A model generated the notes under the pieces. That model was not told the origin of the DNA, made no database searches, and worked only from the letters and a program-made list of their open reading frames with translations. Shown here piece by piece: positions 9,541-19,558 of a stretch of 64,000 bases of DNA (the first letter of the stretch is position 1; every line of letters starts with the position of its first letter). The DNA comes from Nakaseomyces glabratus (lineage: Eukaryota; Ascomycota; Saccharomycetes; Saccharomycetales; Saccharomycetaceae). Position numbers and translations under genes: made by a program. The stretch lies in contig NC_088961.1 in assembly GCF_010111755.1 (NCBI RefSeq), positions 806,001 to 870,000 on the forward strand, in the 5' to 3' direction.

Positions 9541-10614
9541 ATGTCTGCTACTGCATTGAGAATTGCTCCAATTGCCTCCAGAACATTCCAAAGAAGGTTG
9601 GGCTACTTGCTGGCTGGTGTTGCTACCGGTGCTGCTGCTACTGTTGCTTATAAGGCTCAGAAGAACAACAACTACTACAAATACAACAACAACAATAACA
9701 ACAACAGTGGCTTCAAGGCTGGTGCACTAGCTGCTGCTGCTGGTGTTGTTCACTTAGCTCATGAAGAAGACAAGAAGACTGCTGACTACCAGAAAGTCTA
9801 CAATCTGATTGCAGAGAGATTGAGAGACGACGATGAATATGACAACTATATTGGTTACGGTCCAGTATTGGTCAGATTAGCTTGGCACTCTTCTGGTACC
9901 TGGGACAAGAACGACAACACTGGTGGTTCTTATGGTGGTACTTACAGATACAAGAAGGAAAGCCAGGATCCATCCAATGCTGGTCTAGAGAACGCAGCCA
10001 AGTTCTTGGAACCAGTAAAGAAGCAATTCCCATGGATCTCTTATGGTGACTTGTATACCTTGGGTGGTGTTGTAGGTATTCAAGAGCTTCAAGGTCCTAA
10101 GATCCCATGGAGATCAGGTAGAACCGATCTGCCAGAAGATATGACCCCAGACAATGGTAGATTACCAGATGGTGACAAGGACGCAAACTACGTTAGAAAC
10201 TTCTACAAGAGATTGGATTTTAACGACAGAGAAGTTGTCGCTCTATTGGGTGCACATGCTTTGGGTAAGACACATTTGAAGAACTCTGGTTTTGAAGGCC
10301 CATGGGGTGCTGCCAACAACATCTTCACTAATGAATTCTACTTGAACTTGTTGAACGAGGACTGGAAACTAGAAAAGAATGATGCCGGTAACTTGCAATA
10401 TAACTCTCCAAAGGGTTACATGATGTTGCCAACCGATTACGCTTTGATCCAAGACTCAAACTACTTGAAGATTGTCAAGGAGTACGCTGCTGACCAAGAT
10501 GCTTTCTTCAGAGACTTCTCTAAGGCCTTTGCTGCTTTGTTAGAGAGAGGTATTGATTTCCCAAAGAACCAACCAGTTCACATCTTCAAGACTTTAGATG
10601 AACAAGGATTGTAA
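9541..10614 (+). CDS. CCP1: Mitochondrial cytochrome c peroxidase
   Basis: 357 residues from the ATG at 9541. It reduces hydrogen peroxide with electrons from cytochrome c in the mitochondrial intermembrane space. Haem-peroxidase residues are present: distal Arg112, Trp115 and His116 ([11 protein letters not shown]), proximal His239 (GAHALGKTH), the radical-forming Trp255 (GPWGAA) and Asp299 (LPTDY). The N-terminus is a basic presequence followed by an Ala-rich hydrophobic stretch (residues ~20-33), the usual bipartite signal. It then has an Asn/Tyr tract (residues ~42-57) coded largely by AAC/AAT repeats, not seen in S. cerevisiae Ccp1 as I recall it. Codon choice is strongly biased, as in highly expressed genes. 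The frame opens earlier at a TTG (9403), but this contains the TATA box and is rejected. Confidence 0.97.
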   Translation: MSATALRIAPIASRTFQRRLGYLLAGVATGAAATVAYKAQKNNNYYKYNNNNNNNSGFKAGALAAAAGVVHLAHEEDKKTADYQKVYNLIAERLRDDDEYDNYIGYGPVLVRLAWHSSGTWDKNDNTGGSYGGTYRYKKESQDPSNAGLENAAKFLEPVKKQFPWISYGDLYTLGGVVGIQELQGPKIPWRSGRTDLPEDMTPDNGRLPDGDKDANYVRNFYKRLDFNDREVVALLGAHALGKTHLKNSGFEGPWGAANNIFTNEFYLNLLNEDWKLEKNDAGNLQYNSPKGYMMLPTDYALIQDSNYLKIVKEYAADQDAFFRDFSKAFAALLERGIDFPKNQPVHIFKTLDEQGL

Positions 10615-11129
10615 ATACGTACAGGCTTGTGAACTGACTATTTATAACTTTTGAATTGCAAGATATTCAAAAAGTCTATGTATTTATTTTTTTTTCTTTT
10701 CTCTTATTATTTATTTATAACTCGCCATATGATGTGACAATCATTCATATTCCACAAAACATCCTATTTATCCTATTTAACTGAAACAGAAGATGCTCTT
10801 GGAAGTAAATGTGTGTGATTATACCTGAAAATGGTACTACCTATACTGCTATTTTCTCGTATTTAAGTGCGATTCCCATTGTTCGGTGGTGGCCGATGAC
10901 TTTCGCACTTTTGATTTGTGAAAAATTGCTTTGGCCCATTGTCTCTCGATGAGTCCTTAAAGTAGTCATATTACTGATCATGGCTAATAAGATTTCATCT
11001 TCAATCAATTTATGGAGTCTCTAATGACTAGCAGTTTGATCGAATCAGTTAGATTTTAATTTTCATATAACCGGGTAGAGTATTGGTAGGATTGCTGTCT
11101 CTATTAAATTAGGCAAAGATTAAAGTAAA
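10615..11129. other. Tandem CCP1-to-BRE4 intergenic region
   Basis: 515 bp. The left part has a T-rich tract near 10688 typical of a 3' flank; the right part is the promoter of the downstream membrane-protein gene. I see no conserved ORF, RNA gene or strong motif. Confidence 0.4.
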
Positions 11130-14100
11130 ATGAAGATAAAGCAGCATGCTGTCCATGCTTACCGACTATACCAGCACTATTTTCCAACAGATAGAATACT
11201 TGCACAACGTATATTCAAAGCCACGGTGAATACCACTGTGGCTTTCATATTTACGCTGATCCCGAAAGTTAGAGACCATATAGGTACCGAACCTGCAATG
11301 CTGCCACTGATATCTGTTATCGTGCATCCTGGAAGAAGAGTGGGTGGTACTATTAAAGGTGCCATGTACTGTACAACAGGTTTGATATTTGGTTTAGCCT
11401 ATTCTTTGCTTGGTAGATTTCTGGCAGCACAATGTCTGGGAAGTACGTGGAATACGCTAACTGAACATGAGCAGTTGGTCTTACACTTCAACAGATACAG
11501 ATCAGCATTGGCTATTTTAGCTATGTTTGAGACAATCATGTTGTTTGTACACGGATGGTTTAGATCTGTTAATCATTTTTATTTTGGTATTGTGTTTCCA
11601 CTGTTTCTGGTAGTCCATTTCACATTCATGGCTCCTCTTTCAGAAACTCCTGGCGTGATTGCAAATTCGTTTAGTACACCGTTTTATCTAGGTATTGCAA
11701 TGTCAATCTTTTTCAATCTCATATTATTCCCAGAATTTGGTAGTACTTATTTAGGTAATGCGGCAGTTGACACATTTAAAGAAGTGCGTAAATCAGTCAA
11801 AGACTCCGTTGAATTCTTTGTCAACGCCCCATTACCAGATTCTGCTGCTATAGAACCGGTCTCACTTAATAAGTTACTGAAATATAAAACATTGGTAAGG
11901 TCTAAGATAAGTAATTGTGAAGTGGTATTGGAAGAATGCATGTATGAAATATCGTACTCCTATCTGTCTCCTGTTAAGCTTCATCCACTAATACCTAGTT
12001 TGAAAGATATGTCAATTTATATAACGGGATTAGTGAATGCCTGTCAACTAGAGTTTATGCTGTTAAAGGAACTAAATTTGGAAAATATTGATAAATTAAA
12101 GGAGCTGGTCGATATAATGAAAAAACGAATAGATGATTGTTTGGTAGCTGATATGATACTGCTCGCTTATGGCTTCGATGTAGATATAAACAGATTAGAA
12201 GTTCCAGAGCTAAAGGGTAAGAAACTAAGCCAGGTTGCGGAAGAAGTTGACCACTCAAAACATATTGAGCTGCTTGAAGAATCATTGAACGCATTTAAAT
12301 CTAAAGTTGAAGAGGAGATTCTAACAGTCGATATAGATCTTCTGAAGCCTGACGAAGAATTGTTTTTGTTTTCAACATTCTTGATAAATTTAAAACAAGC
12401 GGTGGAGAGTATCATTGTATTAACTACTCAGGTTCACTCTGTTTACGAGTCTAGGAAAAGAAGGGAAGTGAAAAGAGGATACTTTGGTAGATCACTATGG
12501 ATCCCATTCTTTCAAAATTATAAGAATTTCCCAATATTTGGTACTAGTAAGATGACAGAAAATGATGGACTTAGAGGCACTCTCAATGGCGCTGGTGAAA
12601 AAACAGAGTTTGTCGCAAGACGTCCATCATATGAAGAAGACGAGTTACTTAACCAACAGGCGAATACTAATAGAAGAAACGAATCAGATCTAGTCTTGCC
12701 ATTAATAAAAACACCAACTATGAGTAGAACAAGAAAAGTGCTTGAAGATCTGCCCGTTAAAGCTCACAAATTTATTATCAGATCCAAGGAGCATTTCAGA
12801 TTTGGTTTTCAAGTTGTTGTTGCATTAATGTTAGCATCATTTCCTATGTTTATACCAAATATTAGAAGCTGGTATATTAGTTATAGGGGTACTTGGATAG
12901 GTTTCGTGTGTATTCTTTGTTTAGAGCCATCTGTTGGTGGAACGTTCTGGGTGTTTTTCTTAAGAGGTGTTGGTGTTATTACAGGCGCTGCTTGGGGATA
13001 TCTTTCCTATGCTGCTGGTATACATAATACCAATCCCTATCTTGAGACAGTGATAACTGTTTTTGGTGCAGTTCCTGGTTTTTATTTTCTACTAGGTAGT
13101 CCTTACGTTAAGGCCGCAATTATCCAGATTATTAGTATTTACATTGTTATTTTAGCCGCCATGCTTCCTACGGATAATCCATCAGGAATTTTGTTAAGTT
13201 TTGCTAAGAGATGTCTTGCAGTTGGTTACGGTGGTGGTATTGCGTTGATCGTTCAGCTGTTTTTCTTTCCAGTAAAAGCTCGGGACCAACTTAATGAGGA
13301 GATCTCTTTCATTTGTGGTTGTATCAGTGAGATAGAGTTACTATATTCAGTTGGGTTAGATGGTGAAGAACACGAAACTACACTTACCCAACAGAGATTT
13401 GAAAAAATTAAAAAGCTATCCGCTAGTGCAAAAGCTGCATTAACAAGAGCTACAGCTTATAAAGGGCTAACGAGGCAAGAACCGAGATTGAAAGGTGAAT
13501 ATACTGGTTTGGAGAATATCTTTACGGAAGTTATTTTTGTTCTACAACAGATTGTTGAGCGTATGGATAATGCGGCCATTTTGCGGAGGCATTACGGTAG
13601 TAGTATTGCGAAAGGTGTGAATCCCATTGTTTACGCTTATAGAAGACAACTGGTTGGATCTACAATAGCATTATTTAGGGCAGCACAAGAAGCTTTCAAT
13701 AATAAAACACCTCTACCTCAGTTCTTACCTAGTGCTAGATTGGCCCACAGAAGACTCCTCGTTAAGATTTCTAAAGTACTACCTCAAATAGCTAACATTC
13801 CATCTATTACAACCGAATCGAGTAATAAAATGCAAGATAGCACGTCTTCTAGTGATAGTGAAGAAGAACTAACTTTCACTGCAAAGCAATCCAAATTGAC
13901 TAGGAAGGTTACTTTTGATAGAGAAACCTATCTAACATGGAATGCAACCAGTGCTTCTACTGAAGAAATAATTGATTACATTGAAGAGTTGATAGATTTG
14001 ACAAAAATATTGGTTGGAGTTAATGAATTCAAGTACGGATTTTTATCAAGGCCAATTTATGAAGATTGGGCAACAGAAGCTGCAACTGGCTTTGATGAAT

Positions 14101-14639
14101 TTATAAACTCAGAAAAGGTAAGCATGCTGAAAAATGTTCCAACCTTCAATGAAGAAGACGAGTATGAAAGCGTAACGAATGTTGAAACAAGCAAAAGTTC
14201 AAATTTCAGACATAATACCAACAACACAACTAGCACAGAAGCCAATGCCTCACGTCACAATAACTTTGACCTTTACGGTATGGAATCGGCATCTGATCTA
14301 TCATCTGATATGGACTCTGCTTCTGCCATGTCACCTAGAAATCCTGTTGCATTGGAAGATGAAAACCATCATGGGACTGCCAATATTCATAGCGGGACTG
14401 CATTAAATCTTGCCAGGATAGCTTCGCATAAAGCTGGAAGTAAAGTCGATGCACTTCCGAAAAACTTTAGAGACAGGAGTTTCTCCATCGGTTCAATAGC
14501 AGGCCAACTTCCTGGGCTTTCTAGGCGAAGAACACTTGGAGAAGCAAACGATGACTATTATGATGAAAATGCTTCATCCGATGAGGAATTGCCGCTTACA
14601 CTTAAAAAGATATTGAGTAAAGGCAAAAAGAAAAATTGA
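11130..14639 (+). CDS. BRE4: BRE4-like multispanning membrane protein (aromatic-acid-exporter-like family)
   Basis: 1169 residues. The architecture is that of the fungal Bre4/ArAE_2 family (DUF2422 plus DUF2421). A first hydrophobic cluster lies at about residues 25-205 (VNTTVAFIFTLIP, HPGRRVGGTIKGA). A soluble helical segment follows, then a second cluster at about 555-715 (FGFQVVVALMLASFP, RGTWIGFVCILCLEPSVGGTFW, GVITGAAWGYLSYAAG), and a long helical and low-complexity C-terminal half ending in KGKKKN. Bre4 loss in S. cerevisiae causes brefeldin A sensitivity and fragmented vacuoles; substrate transport is not established. In S. cerevisiae this gene is on chromosome IV, so it interrupts an otherwise chromosome XI-like block here. 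First ATG used. Family confident, exact orthology fairly so. Confidence 0.75.
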   Translation: MKIKQHAVHAYRLYQHYFPTDRILAQRIFKATVNTTVAFIFTLIPKVRDHIGTEPAMLPLISVIVHPGRRVGGTIKGAMYCTTGLIFGLAYSLLGRFLAAQCLGSTWNTLTEHEQLVLHFNRYRSALAILAMFETIMLFVHGWFRSVNHFYFGIVFPLFLVVHFTFMAPLSETPGVIANSFSTPFYLGIAMSIFFNLILFPEFGSTYLGNAAVDTFKEVRKSVKDSVEFFVNAPLPDSAAIEPVSLNKLLKYKTLVRSKISNCEVVLEECMYEISYSYLSPVKLHPLIPSLKDMSIYITGLVNACQLEFMLLKELNLENIDKLKELVDIMKKRIDDCLVADMILLAYGFDVDINRLEVPELKGKKLSQVAEEVDHSKHIELLEESLNAFKSKVEEEILTVDIDLLKPDEELFLFSTFLINLKQAVESIIVLTTQVHSVYESRKRREVKRGYFGRSLWIPFFQNYKNFPIFGTSKMTENDGLRGTLNGAGEKTEFVARRPSYEEDELLNQQANTNRRNESDLVLPLIKTPTMSRTRKVLEDLPVKAHKFIIRSKEHFRFGFQVVVALMLASFPMFIPNIRSWYISYRGTWIGFVCILCLEPSVGGTFWVFFLRGVGVITGAAWGYLSYAAGIHNTNPYLETVITVFGAVPGFYFLLGSPYVKAAIIQIISIYIVILAAMLPTDNPSGILLSFAKRCLAVGYGGGIALIVQLFFFPVKARDQLNEEISFICGCISEIELLYSVGLDGEEHETTLTQQRFEKIKKLSASAKAALTRATAYKGLTRQEPRLKGEYTGLENIFTEVIFVLQQIVERMDNAAILRRHYGSSIAKGVNPIVYAYRRQLVGSTIALFRAAQEAFNNKTPLPQFLPSARLAHRRLLVKISKVLPQIANIPSITTESSNKMQDSTSSSDSEEELTFTAKQSKLTRKVTFDRETYLTWNATSASTEEIIDYIEELIDLTKILVGVNEFKYGFLSRPIYEDWATEAATGFDEFINSEKVSMLKNVPTFNEEDEYESVTNVETSKSSNFRHNTNNTTSTEANASRHNNFDLYGMESASDLSSDMDSASAMSPRNPVALEDENHHGTANIHSGTALNLARIASHKAGSKVDALPKNFRDRSFSIGSIAGQLPGLSRRRTLGEANDDYYDENASSDEELPLTLKKILSKGKKKN

Positions 14640-15094
14640 ATCTACTGACAAGAAAGCCATTGTTAATGTAACAAAAGAAGCATTTGAGAATCCTAATGTC
14701 ATGACTTCTCGATAACCTTCAATGCCAACAGAGGAACCATGAAGAAGATATTAGCATCGATTCGAAGAACTAAAAACTGCATATCACATTAAAATATGTA
14801 ATAAACGAATTATATATAGTTAGCATTTCACTTAATATTGAAGTTATTTATAATAAGAATTGAATCTATTTTTTGTTCACTCGGCAATTCATTATTCAAG
14901 GAAAAAAAAGTTCCATTAAGGGCAGCTCATCGCGAAGTGAAAACGATGAGTGATAGCGATATATCAAAACAATTACTCACGGTTGCTAATATCTTCCTTT
15001 GTTAAGGATCTTTTATTTTAATTAACGTTTTATTCGGTTAAAATCAGGTGCTTTGTTTTACAGTTGCACCGGTATTGTACACAATAAAAGGTGA
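14640..15094. promoter_or_regulatory. Intergenic region upstream of the TMEM184-like gene
   Basis: 455 bp. The right third contains two PAC-core matches (14926-14933 and 14944-14950), listed separately. The rest is AT-rich with no ORF or RNA gene that I can support. Confidence 0.45.
14926..14950. promoter_or_regulatory. Pair of PAC-like motifs
   Basis: CTCATCGC at 14926-14933 is the PAC motif GCGATGAG on the minus strand; CGATGAG at 14944-14950 is on the plus strand, about 150 bp before the ATG at 15095. PAC normally marks ribosome-biogenesis genes (Dot6/Tod6), so it is unexpected next to a membrane protein gene. Confidence 0.45.
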
Positions 15095-16396
15095 ATGGGT
15101 GTTGCAACGCTATTTGCGGAATTGTTAAATGGATGCTTAGCGAAATACAGTGCGTTATTCTCCATGCTGGCCATGTTCATGGCTCTCTACACCATATTAA
15201 GGCATCTTATGAACTACAGAAAGCCATATGAGCAACGGTTATCTATTAGAATTTTGATTGTTGTACCGATATTCTGCATTACATGTCTTTTGTCAGTTCT
15301 GTTCCCATTCTATGCAAGGAGGTTCGTTGATCCCATTAGAGAGGTATATGAAGCAGTAGTGATCTACACCTTTTTTTCTTTATTGATTACCTACCTAGGT
15401 GGAGAATATGAGATTATATCGAGGAGAGGATTAAAACATCAACCTGTGAATCATTTTGTTCCCTTAGTTGGCCAATTATTGAAGAAAGTTGACATCTCTA
15501 ATCCTAATGATTTTCTATGGATAAAAAGAGGGATTTTACAATATGTGTGGTTCAAGCCAATATATTCTATCTCTATGATCTGTATCGATATATGGGGCTT
15601 AAAACAATTTGAGATAGCGTTGGTAGTCCTATTTAACATTTCTGTATCCTTATCCTTATATGAGTTAGCGTTGTTTTGGAAGTGTTTATATCAAGATTTG
15701 TTGCCATTTCATCCATGGCCAAAATTTTTGTGCGTTAAATTGATTATCTTTGTATCATATTGGCAAGGTTTAATTATTCAGGTACTGGGATACTACAGGC
15801 TTCTCGGAAAGTCAATTGAATATAAGCATTCTGAACTGGGTTATATATATCGAAATGCTTTGCTGTGCTTCGAGATGATTGGTTTCGCATACTTACATCA
15901 AAAGGCTTTTCCTTGGGAGGATTATTCGATAAAATCAATACCAATGGGCGCAAGAATGAAACTGCGGTACGCAATCAGAGATTGTTTTGGTATCCAGGAT
16001 TTAATCTGGGATTCAAAGCAAGCATTAAATGGTAATACGTACTATAATTACCGGAATTTTGATCCTTCTGTAGAAACAAGTCTTTTAGGAGGGGTCAACA
16101 GAGATACAAGAATAGATCGTATCAACGAGGGACTTCGATTTACAAACAATGGTGAGTCAAGGTACTGGATTGACTATGGGGCTATTGAAAGTGGAGCTCA
16201 GGTTAGTGAGTCAATACGTAACACAGATTCTGCAAAAGATATTTCAGCAGATTGGGATGATAGTATTGACACTTCTCGATATGTACAGGCAGACCCAAAT
16301 TATCCGGTAGTATGGAATATTGCTGGTGCTAGATATACAAACTCGACTGCTCAACTAAGAAATGAAATAATTGGGAGATCATCATCCACAAACTAA
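15095..16396 (+). CDS. TMEM184/organic-solute-transporter-alpha family membrane protein (YKR051W orthologue)
   Basis: 433 residues (S. cerevisiae YKR051W is 418). About seven hydrophobic segments occupy residues 10-290, with family signatures NHFVPLVGQL, FLWIKRGILQYVWFKPIYSI, LYELALFWKCLYQDLLPFHPWPKFLCVKLIIFVSYWQG and CFEMIGFAYLHQKAFPW. The last ~140 residues are polar and poorly conserved. The family (DUF300) includes S. pombe Hfl1, which binds Atg8 at the vacuole; in S. cerevisiae the function is not established. It is convergent with MRS4, as YKR051W is with YKR052C. Confidence 0.88.
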   Translation: MGVATLFAELLNGCLAKYSALFSMLAMFMALYTILRHLMNYRKPYEQRLSIRILIVVPIFCITCLLSVLFPFYARRFVDPIREVYEAVVIYTFFSLLITYLGGEYEIISRRGLKHQPVNHFVPLVGQLLKKVDISNPNDFLWIKRGILQYVWFKPIYSISMICIDIWGLKQFEIALVVLFNISVSLSLYELALFWKCLYQDLLPFHPWPKFLCVKLIIFVSYWQGLIIQVLGYYRLLGKSIEYKHSELGYIYRNALLCFEMIGFAYLHQKAFPWEDYSIKSIPMGARMKLRYAIRDCFGIQDLIWDSKQALNGNTYYNYRNFDPSVETSLLGGVNRDTRIDRINEGLRFTNNGESRYWIDYGAIESGAQVSESIRNTDSAKDISADWDDSIDTSRYVQADPNYPVVWNIAGARYTNSTAQLRNEIIGRSSSTN

Positions 16397-16739
16397 AGAG
16401 GTATGAGATGAAATGCTACATAGCTTTGAAGAGAATTTCGGAGGCGGGCTTTCGAAATTAATACAGCAACGTCTAAATATTGAGAAGTAGTACTAAATAG
16501 ACAATGAAGAAATAGGCGTTGATTGTTTTCTTTTTCTTTGATAGTTATAATTCAATTTAGATCGTTATCGTAGTTTATTTATATGCAAATGGGTACATAA
16601 GAGAGTGTACAAAGACACCATAATGAAGAATATTCTATCGGTATGGTAGCAATATGTAGGGATAAGAAATAAAACAGACCAAAGTAAATCTGGTAATAGA
16701 AAAAAACAATTGAAAGATTAAAGTGAAGTGAGAGAAAGT
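16397..16739. other. Convergent 3' spacer between the TMEM184-like gene and MRS4
   Basis: 343 bp, AT-rich, with no supportable gene. It serves as 3' flank for both neighbours. Confidence 0.4.
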
Positions 16740-17633
16740 CTATGATGAATTAACAAGGAAATGCTTAGCACACTCATATGACGTCCATGATATTGCGGTT
16801 GCCGGCATATTTGCAATAACTCTTGGTTTTAGGCCTCTTAAGAAACCTTTCCATCCGTGTATTTTATATATAGCTGACGCAGCTCTTTGGAATGTATTAG
16901 CCTGTTTCATAATTTCGTTAGAAACTGTTTCACTACCGCGCACTTGTAAAACAGTCTTGATACAATCAAGTGGTGTAGTGATTGCAGCACATGTTGCACC
17001 GCTTAAGCCACCACTAATGCAATGGATGAATGGGTTATATTCATTTGATGGATTCATAAATTTTGTTGCTGACTCATATATTGCAAAGTTGAAAGCTGCA
17101 AAAGGTATGTTCATTACTAGTGTAGTTGGATATGAATAGTAGAAAGCTGCAAAGCCTTCTTTGTGGTAGATATTTTTAGTAACATGCCATACCGATTCCC
17201 TCGTATTCAATTGCATTCTTTGTTTAATGACATCAAATGGGTTCATCAATGCATCTGCAACCGTAGTGGCAGCCATACCACTTATCGCTGTCTTTATGGG
17301 TTGATGGGTATGCATATCCTGTGGGTCTATAAGCTTGGATTTCGAAAATTCGTAGGTTGCGAAATACACAGCATGGGCAGGACCTGCACCCAGTATAACC
17401 GATTGAACACCCTTCCAAAGTGCTAAAGAACCCTCAGCAGTGGTGATTTTAGAAATTTGTTTGATCAAGCCTTGTGTAGCTGCGCCTGAAGATGAAGATT
17501 GTATTCGGGTCTTGATCGCATCAACTGGAAATAGCACAGAATGCTCCATTATACCTGCAAATGCACCGGCAAGTAGCTGGTGATGTAGTGGAGCACAAGG
17601 CGGAAGTGCCTCATAGTCGATTTCTTCATCCAT
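16740..17633 (-). CDS. MRS4: Mitochondrial iron carrier (MRS3/MRS4 type)
   Basis: 297 residues, the normal length for a mitochondrial carrier. All three carrier signatures are present: PVDAIKTRIQ, PFDVIKQRMQ and PLDCIKTVLQ, each after an odd-numbered transmembrane helix. The N-terminus DYEALPPCAPLHHQLLAGAFAG(I)MEH is typical of Mrs3/Mrs4, which carry ferrous iron across the inner membrane for haem and Fe-S synthesis. S. cerevisiae has the duplicate pair MRS3 (chromosome X) and MRS4 (chromosome XI); the neighbours YKR051W and YSR3 place this copy as MRS4. First ATG used. Confidence 0.93.
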   Translation of the reverse strand: MDEEIDYEALPPCAPLHHQLLAGAFAGIMEHSVLFPVDAIKTRIQSSSSGAATQGLIKQISKITTAEGSLALWKGVQSVILGAGPAHAVYFATYEFSKSKLIDPQDMHTHQPIKTAISGMAATTVADALMNPFDVIKQRMQLNTRESVWHVTKNIYHKEGFAAFYYSYPTTLVMNIPFAAFNFAIYESATKFMNPSNEYNPFIHCISGGLSGATCAAITTPLDCIKTVLQVRGSETVSNEIMKQANTFQRAASAIYKIHGWKGFLRGLKPRVIANMPATAISWTSYECAKHFLVNSS

Positions 17634-18343
17634 GGCTTGATTGCTGGTATCTTGACCTTATTAATATTTGATTTCCTCACCGACAGATCGACCGTAATAA
17701 ACCGGCTATTGATTAGGAGCCAAATATTAAGTAGTAGATGAGGTTGATTGTTAGTCTGAATAATACCAAAAAGGATTATGAATGTCTAGACTAGTTAGAT
17801 AGATGATCTTTGTGCTGACTTTATGCGCTGTCTCTAGATTAAGTATGGCACCCCTTCTCAATATTTTGTCGATACCAAAAAACTGAATCAATATTGGCCA
17901 ATTTTTATCAGAAAAGAACCAGAAAAATCCACAGAGCGTCTGATGCGGTTATCAAAAGGATATTCTTGGCAGACACTGATATAGGAGCTGGTTGCGATCT
18001 AGATGTGTTTGCTGATACACACACTGTCAATTTTCTGCAAAAATTTTCAGCTTTTTTCACTGAAAATTTGGCCTTTGTAGGAGCAAAAACTATAAAAAAT
18101 CGATGATTTTAAATTATATCCTCCGAGGATGAAGTCGGAGCTCTGATAACTGACTATCATAGAATATATTGGGTAAAACAAATTACTGAGTAAGTTATGG
18201 TATATTGATCGGCAATAGCATGAAGTTGTGCCAATATAATATGGTCAAAACTCCGTCAATCCAAATAAGAATATCTTGTTACATAAACTTTTCTAACAAT
18301 TATATATCATAGACAAAAAGGAGAATACTTTCAAAAAGATATC
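17634..18343. promoter_or_regulatory. MRS4 promoter / YSR3 3' flank
   Basis: 710 bp between two minus-strand genes. It contains a strong hairpin (18041-18069, listed separately). The only open frame here, 17894-18106, begins at TTG and has no family pattern, so I leave it out. Confidence 0.45.
18041..18069. repeat. 10-bp perfect inverted repeat with T-rich spacer
   Basis: Arms AAATTTTCAG (18041-18050) and CTGAAAATTT (18060-18069) with a 9-nt spacer. It sits in the MRS4 upstream / YSR3 downstream spacer and could act in 3'-end formation of YSR3 or be a chance AT-rich palindrome. Confidence 0.6.
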
Positions 18344-19558
18344 CTACAATTGAAGGGCCTTAAATATGACTGGGCAAACTAGAATCACAGTTGATGGGAC
18401 ACCAGCGTAAATTATGAATCTTCCAAGAAGTTCAATATTTGGAACACCGATATGTTCAGCACATTCAGCAGCTAATTTCGTTATTTCATGTCTTTCATGA
18501 TAATCCTTTCTCTCATCTTTTAGTCTGACTAGTTTTACCAAGGTGAAGTAGACTAACGGTTTGCTTATAACATATTTCCAGACTATCACTGTCAATACGC
18601 CTACCAATAATCTGGCAAGTATATGAAGACAATTTTTGGGTTCAAAGTCTATGAAAGAACAGACAAGATTTAAGTTGAATTTAGCAATTAGCCAATTAGA
18701 GCAATCTAATCCCGACACAACGCCTATGAAAGCTACACTGTCCTCAAAACATGGACATTCATCAACCGGTTTGATGTGTTTGTATAACAAAAATAAACTG
18801 ACAATGACACTCAATACAGGAACCCAATTGTACTCACTGGCCTTAAAGGTTGGAAATAGATAGTCAAATCCTATTCTTCCCATGAAGCATGCTAATCCTA
18901 CTAGAGCACCACTGTAAAGATCAAGTAGTCCATGCATACCACAGTAAACTCTTCCGACAACGAGAGTTAGATAATAGAACATAACACCAATAGATAGCAG
19001 AGCCTTTGATGTTAAGGTGAAATTTGACTCAACCCATATTCTCCATAGAAAATAAGCACTAACCCCGGTGGCATTTGCAGTATGAGAAGATGGAGCCCCG
19101 TATTCCCTTGTAGTGTATTTACTCAATGTAATTCTTTCAACAGGTGGTGATCTGGGTCTGGGCAGACACCAATAATCCTTTAGGAAGCCACTTAAATAAA
19201 TCGAGTATCCGAATATGTAAACTAAGTCTCTTGTCAACTCCCAGTGTCCAAACCAGATGGGGATGGGTAATGCAATAATGTAAAATGTGTGTGCACCCAT
19301 CAAAGCGGAGTACTTGAAATAAACATCAAGCACTGGGTTACGAAGCGTGTGCTGTATATTCGCTAAAGTCTCTGATTGGTGGTCTGTGTATCTTGTTAAA
19401 AACTGCCTCATTTTAAATCTGAGAGGAGACATTTTCTTTTTGAAATGTTCAGCCGGATGATTACCTGGGTCAGATAAATGATGCTTAGCAGCATTGCAAC
19501 CGTTGGAGTCTTCGATAGACAGATCGGCCTTCTCGATCAAGGTAGCAGCGACAGACAT
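18344..19558 (-). CDS. YSR3: Long-chain base-1-phosphate phosphatase (YSR3/LCB3 type)
   Basis: 404 residues, the same length as S. cerevisiae Ysr3. It dephosphorylates dihydrosphingosine- and phytosphingosine-1-phosphate at the ER, feeding long-chain bases to ceramide synthesis. The three PAP2 phosphatase motifs are visible: KDYWCLPRPRSPP, PSSHTANATG and RVYCGMHGLLDLYSG. They lie among several hydrophobic segments (from about residue 85 to 400). S. cerevisiae has paralogues YSR3 and LCB3 from the genome duplication; order beside MRS4 and DYN1 supports the YSR3 position, though a single retained copy could serve both roles. Confidence 0.9.
   Translation of the reverse strand: MSVAATLIEKADLSIEDSNGCNAAKHHLSDPGNHPAEHFKKKMSPLRFKMRQFLTRYTDHQSETLANIQHTLRNPVLDVYFKYSALMGAHTFYIIALPIPIWFGHWELTRDLVYIFGYSIYLSGFLKDYWCLPRPRSPPVERITLSKYTTREYGAPSSHTANATGVSAYFLWRIWVESNFTLTSKALLSIGVMFYYLTLVVGRVYCGMHGLLDLYSGALVGLACFMGRIGFDYLFPTFKASEYNWVPVLSVIVSLFLLYKHIKPVDECPCFEDSVAFIGVVSGLDCSNWLIAKFNLNLVCSFIDFEPKNCLHILARLLVGVLTVIVWKYVISKPLVYFTLVKLVRLKDERKDYHERHEITKLAAECAEHIGVPNIELLGRFIIYAGVPSTVILVCPVIFKALQL

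Noticed and set aside
17847..17854. GGCACCCC as an Aft-type iron-response site upstream of MRS4
   Set aside because: It contains the CACCC core but does not match the flanking YR positions of the Aft1 consensus, and only one copy is present.
17894..18106. 70-codon plus-strand open frame between MRS4 and YSR3
   Set aside because: It begins at TTG, contains the AT-rich hairpin and resembles nothing I know.
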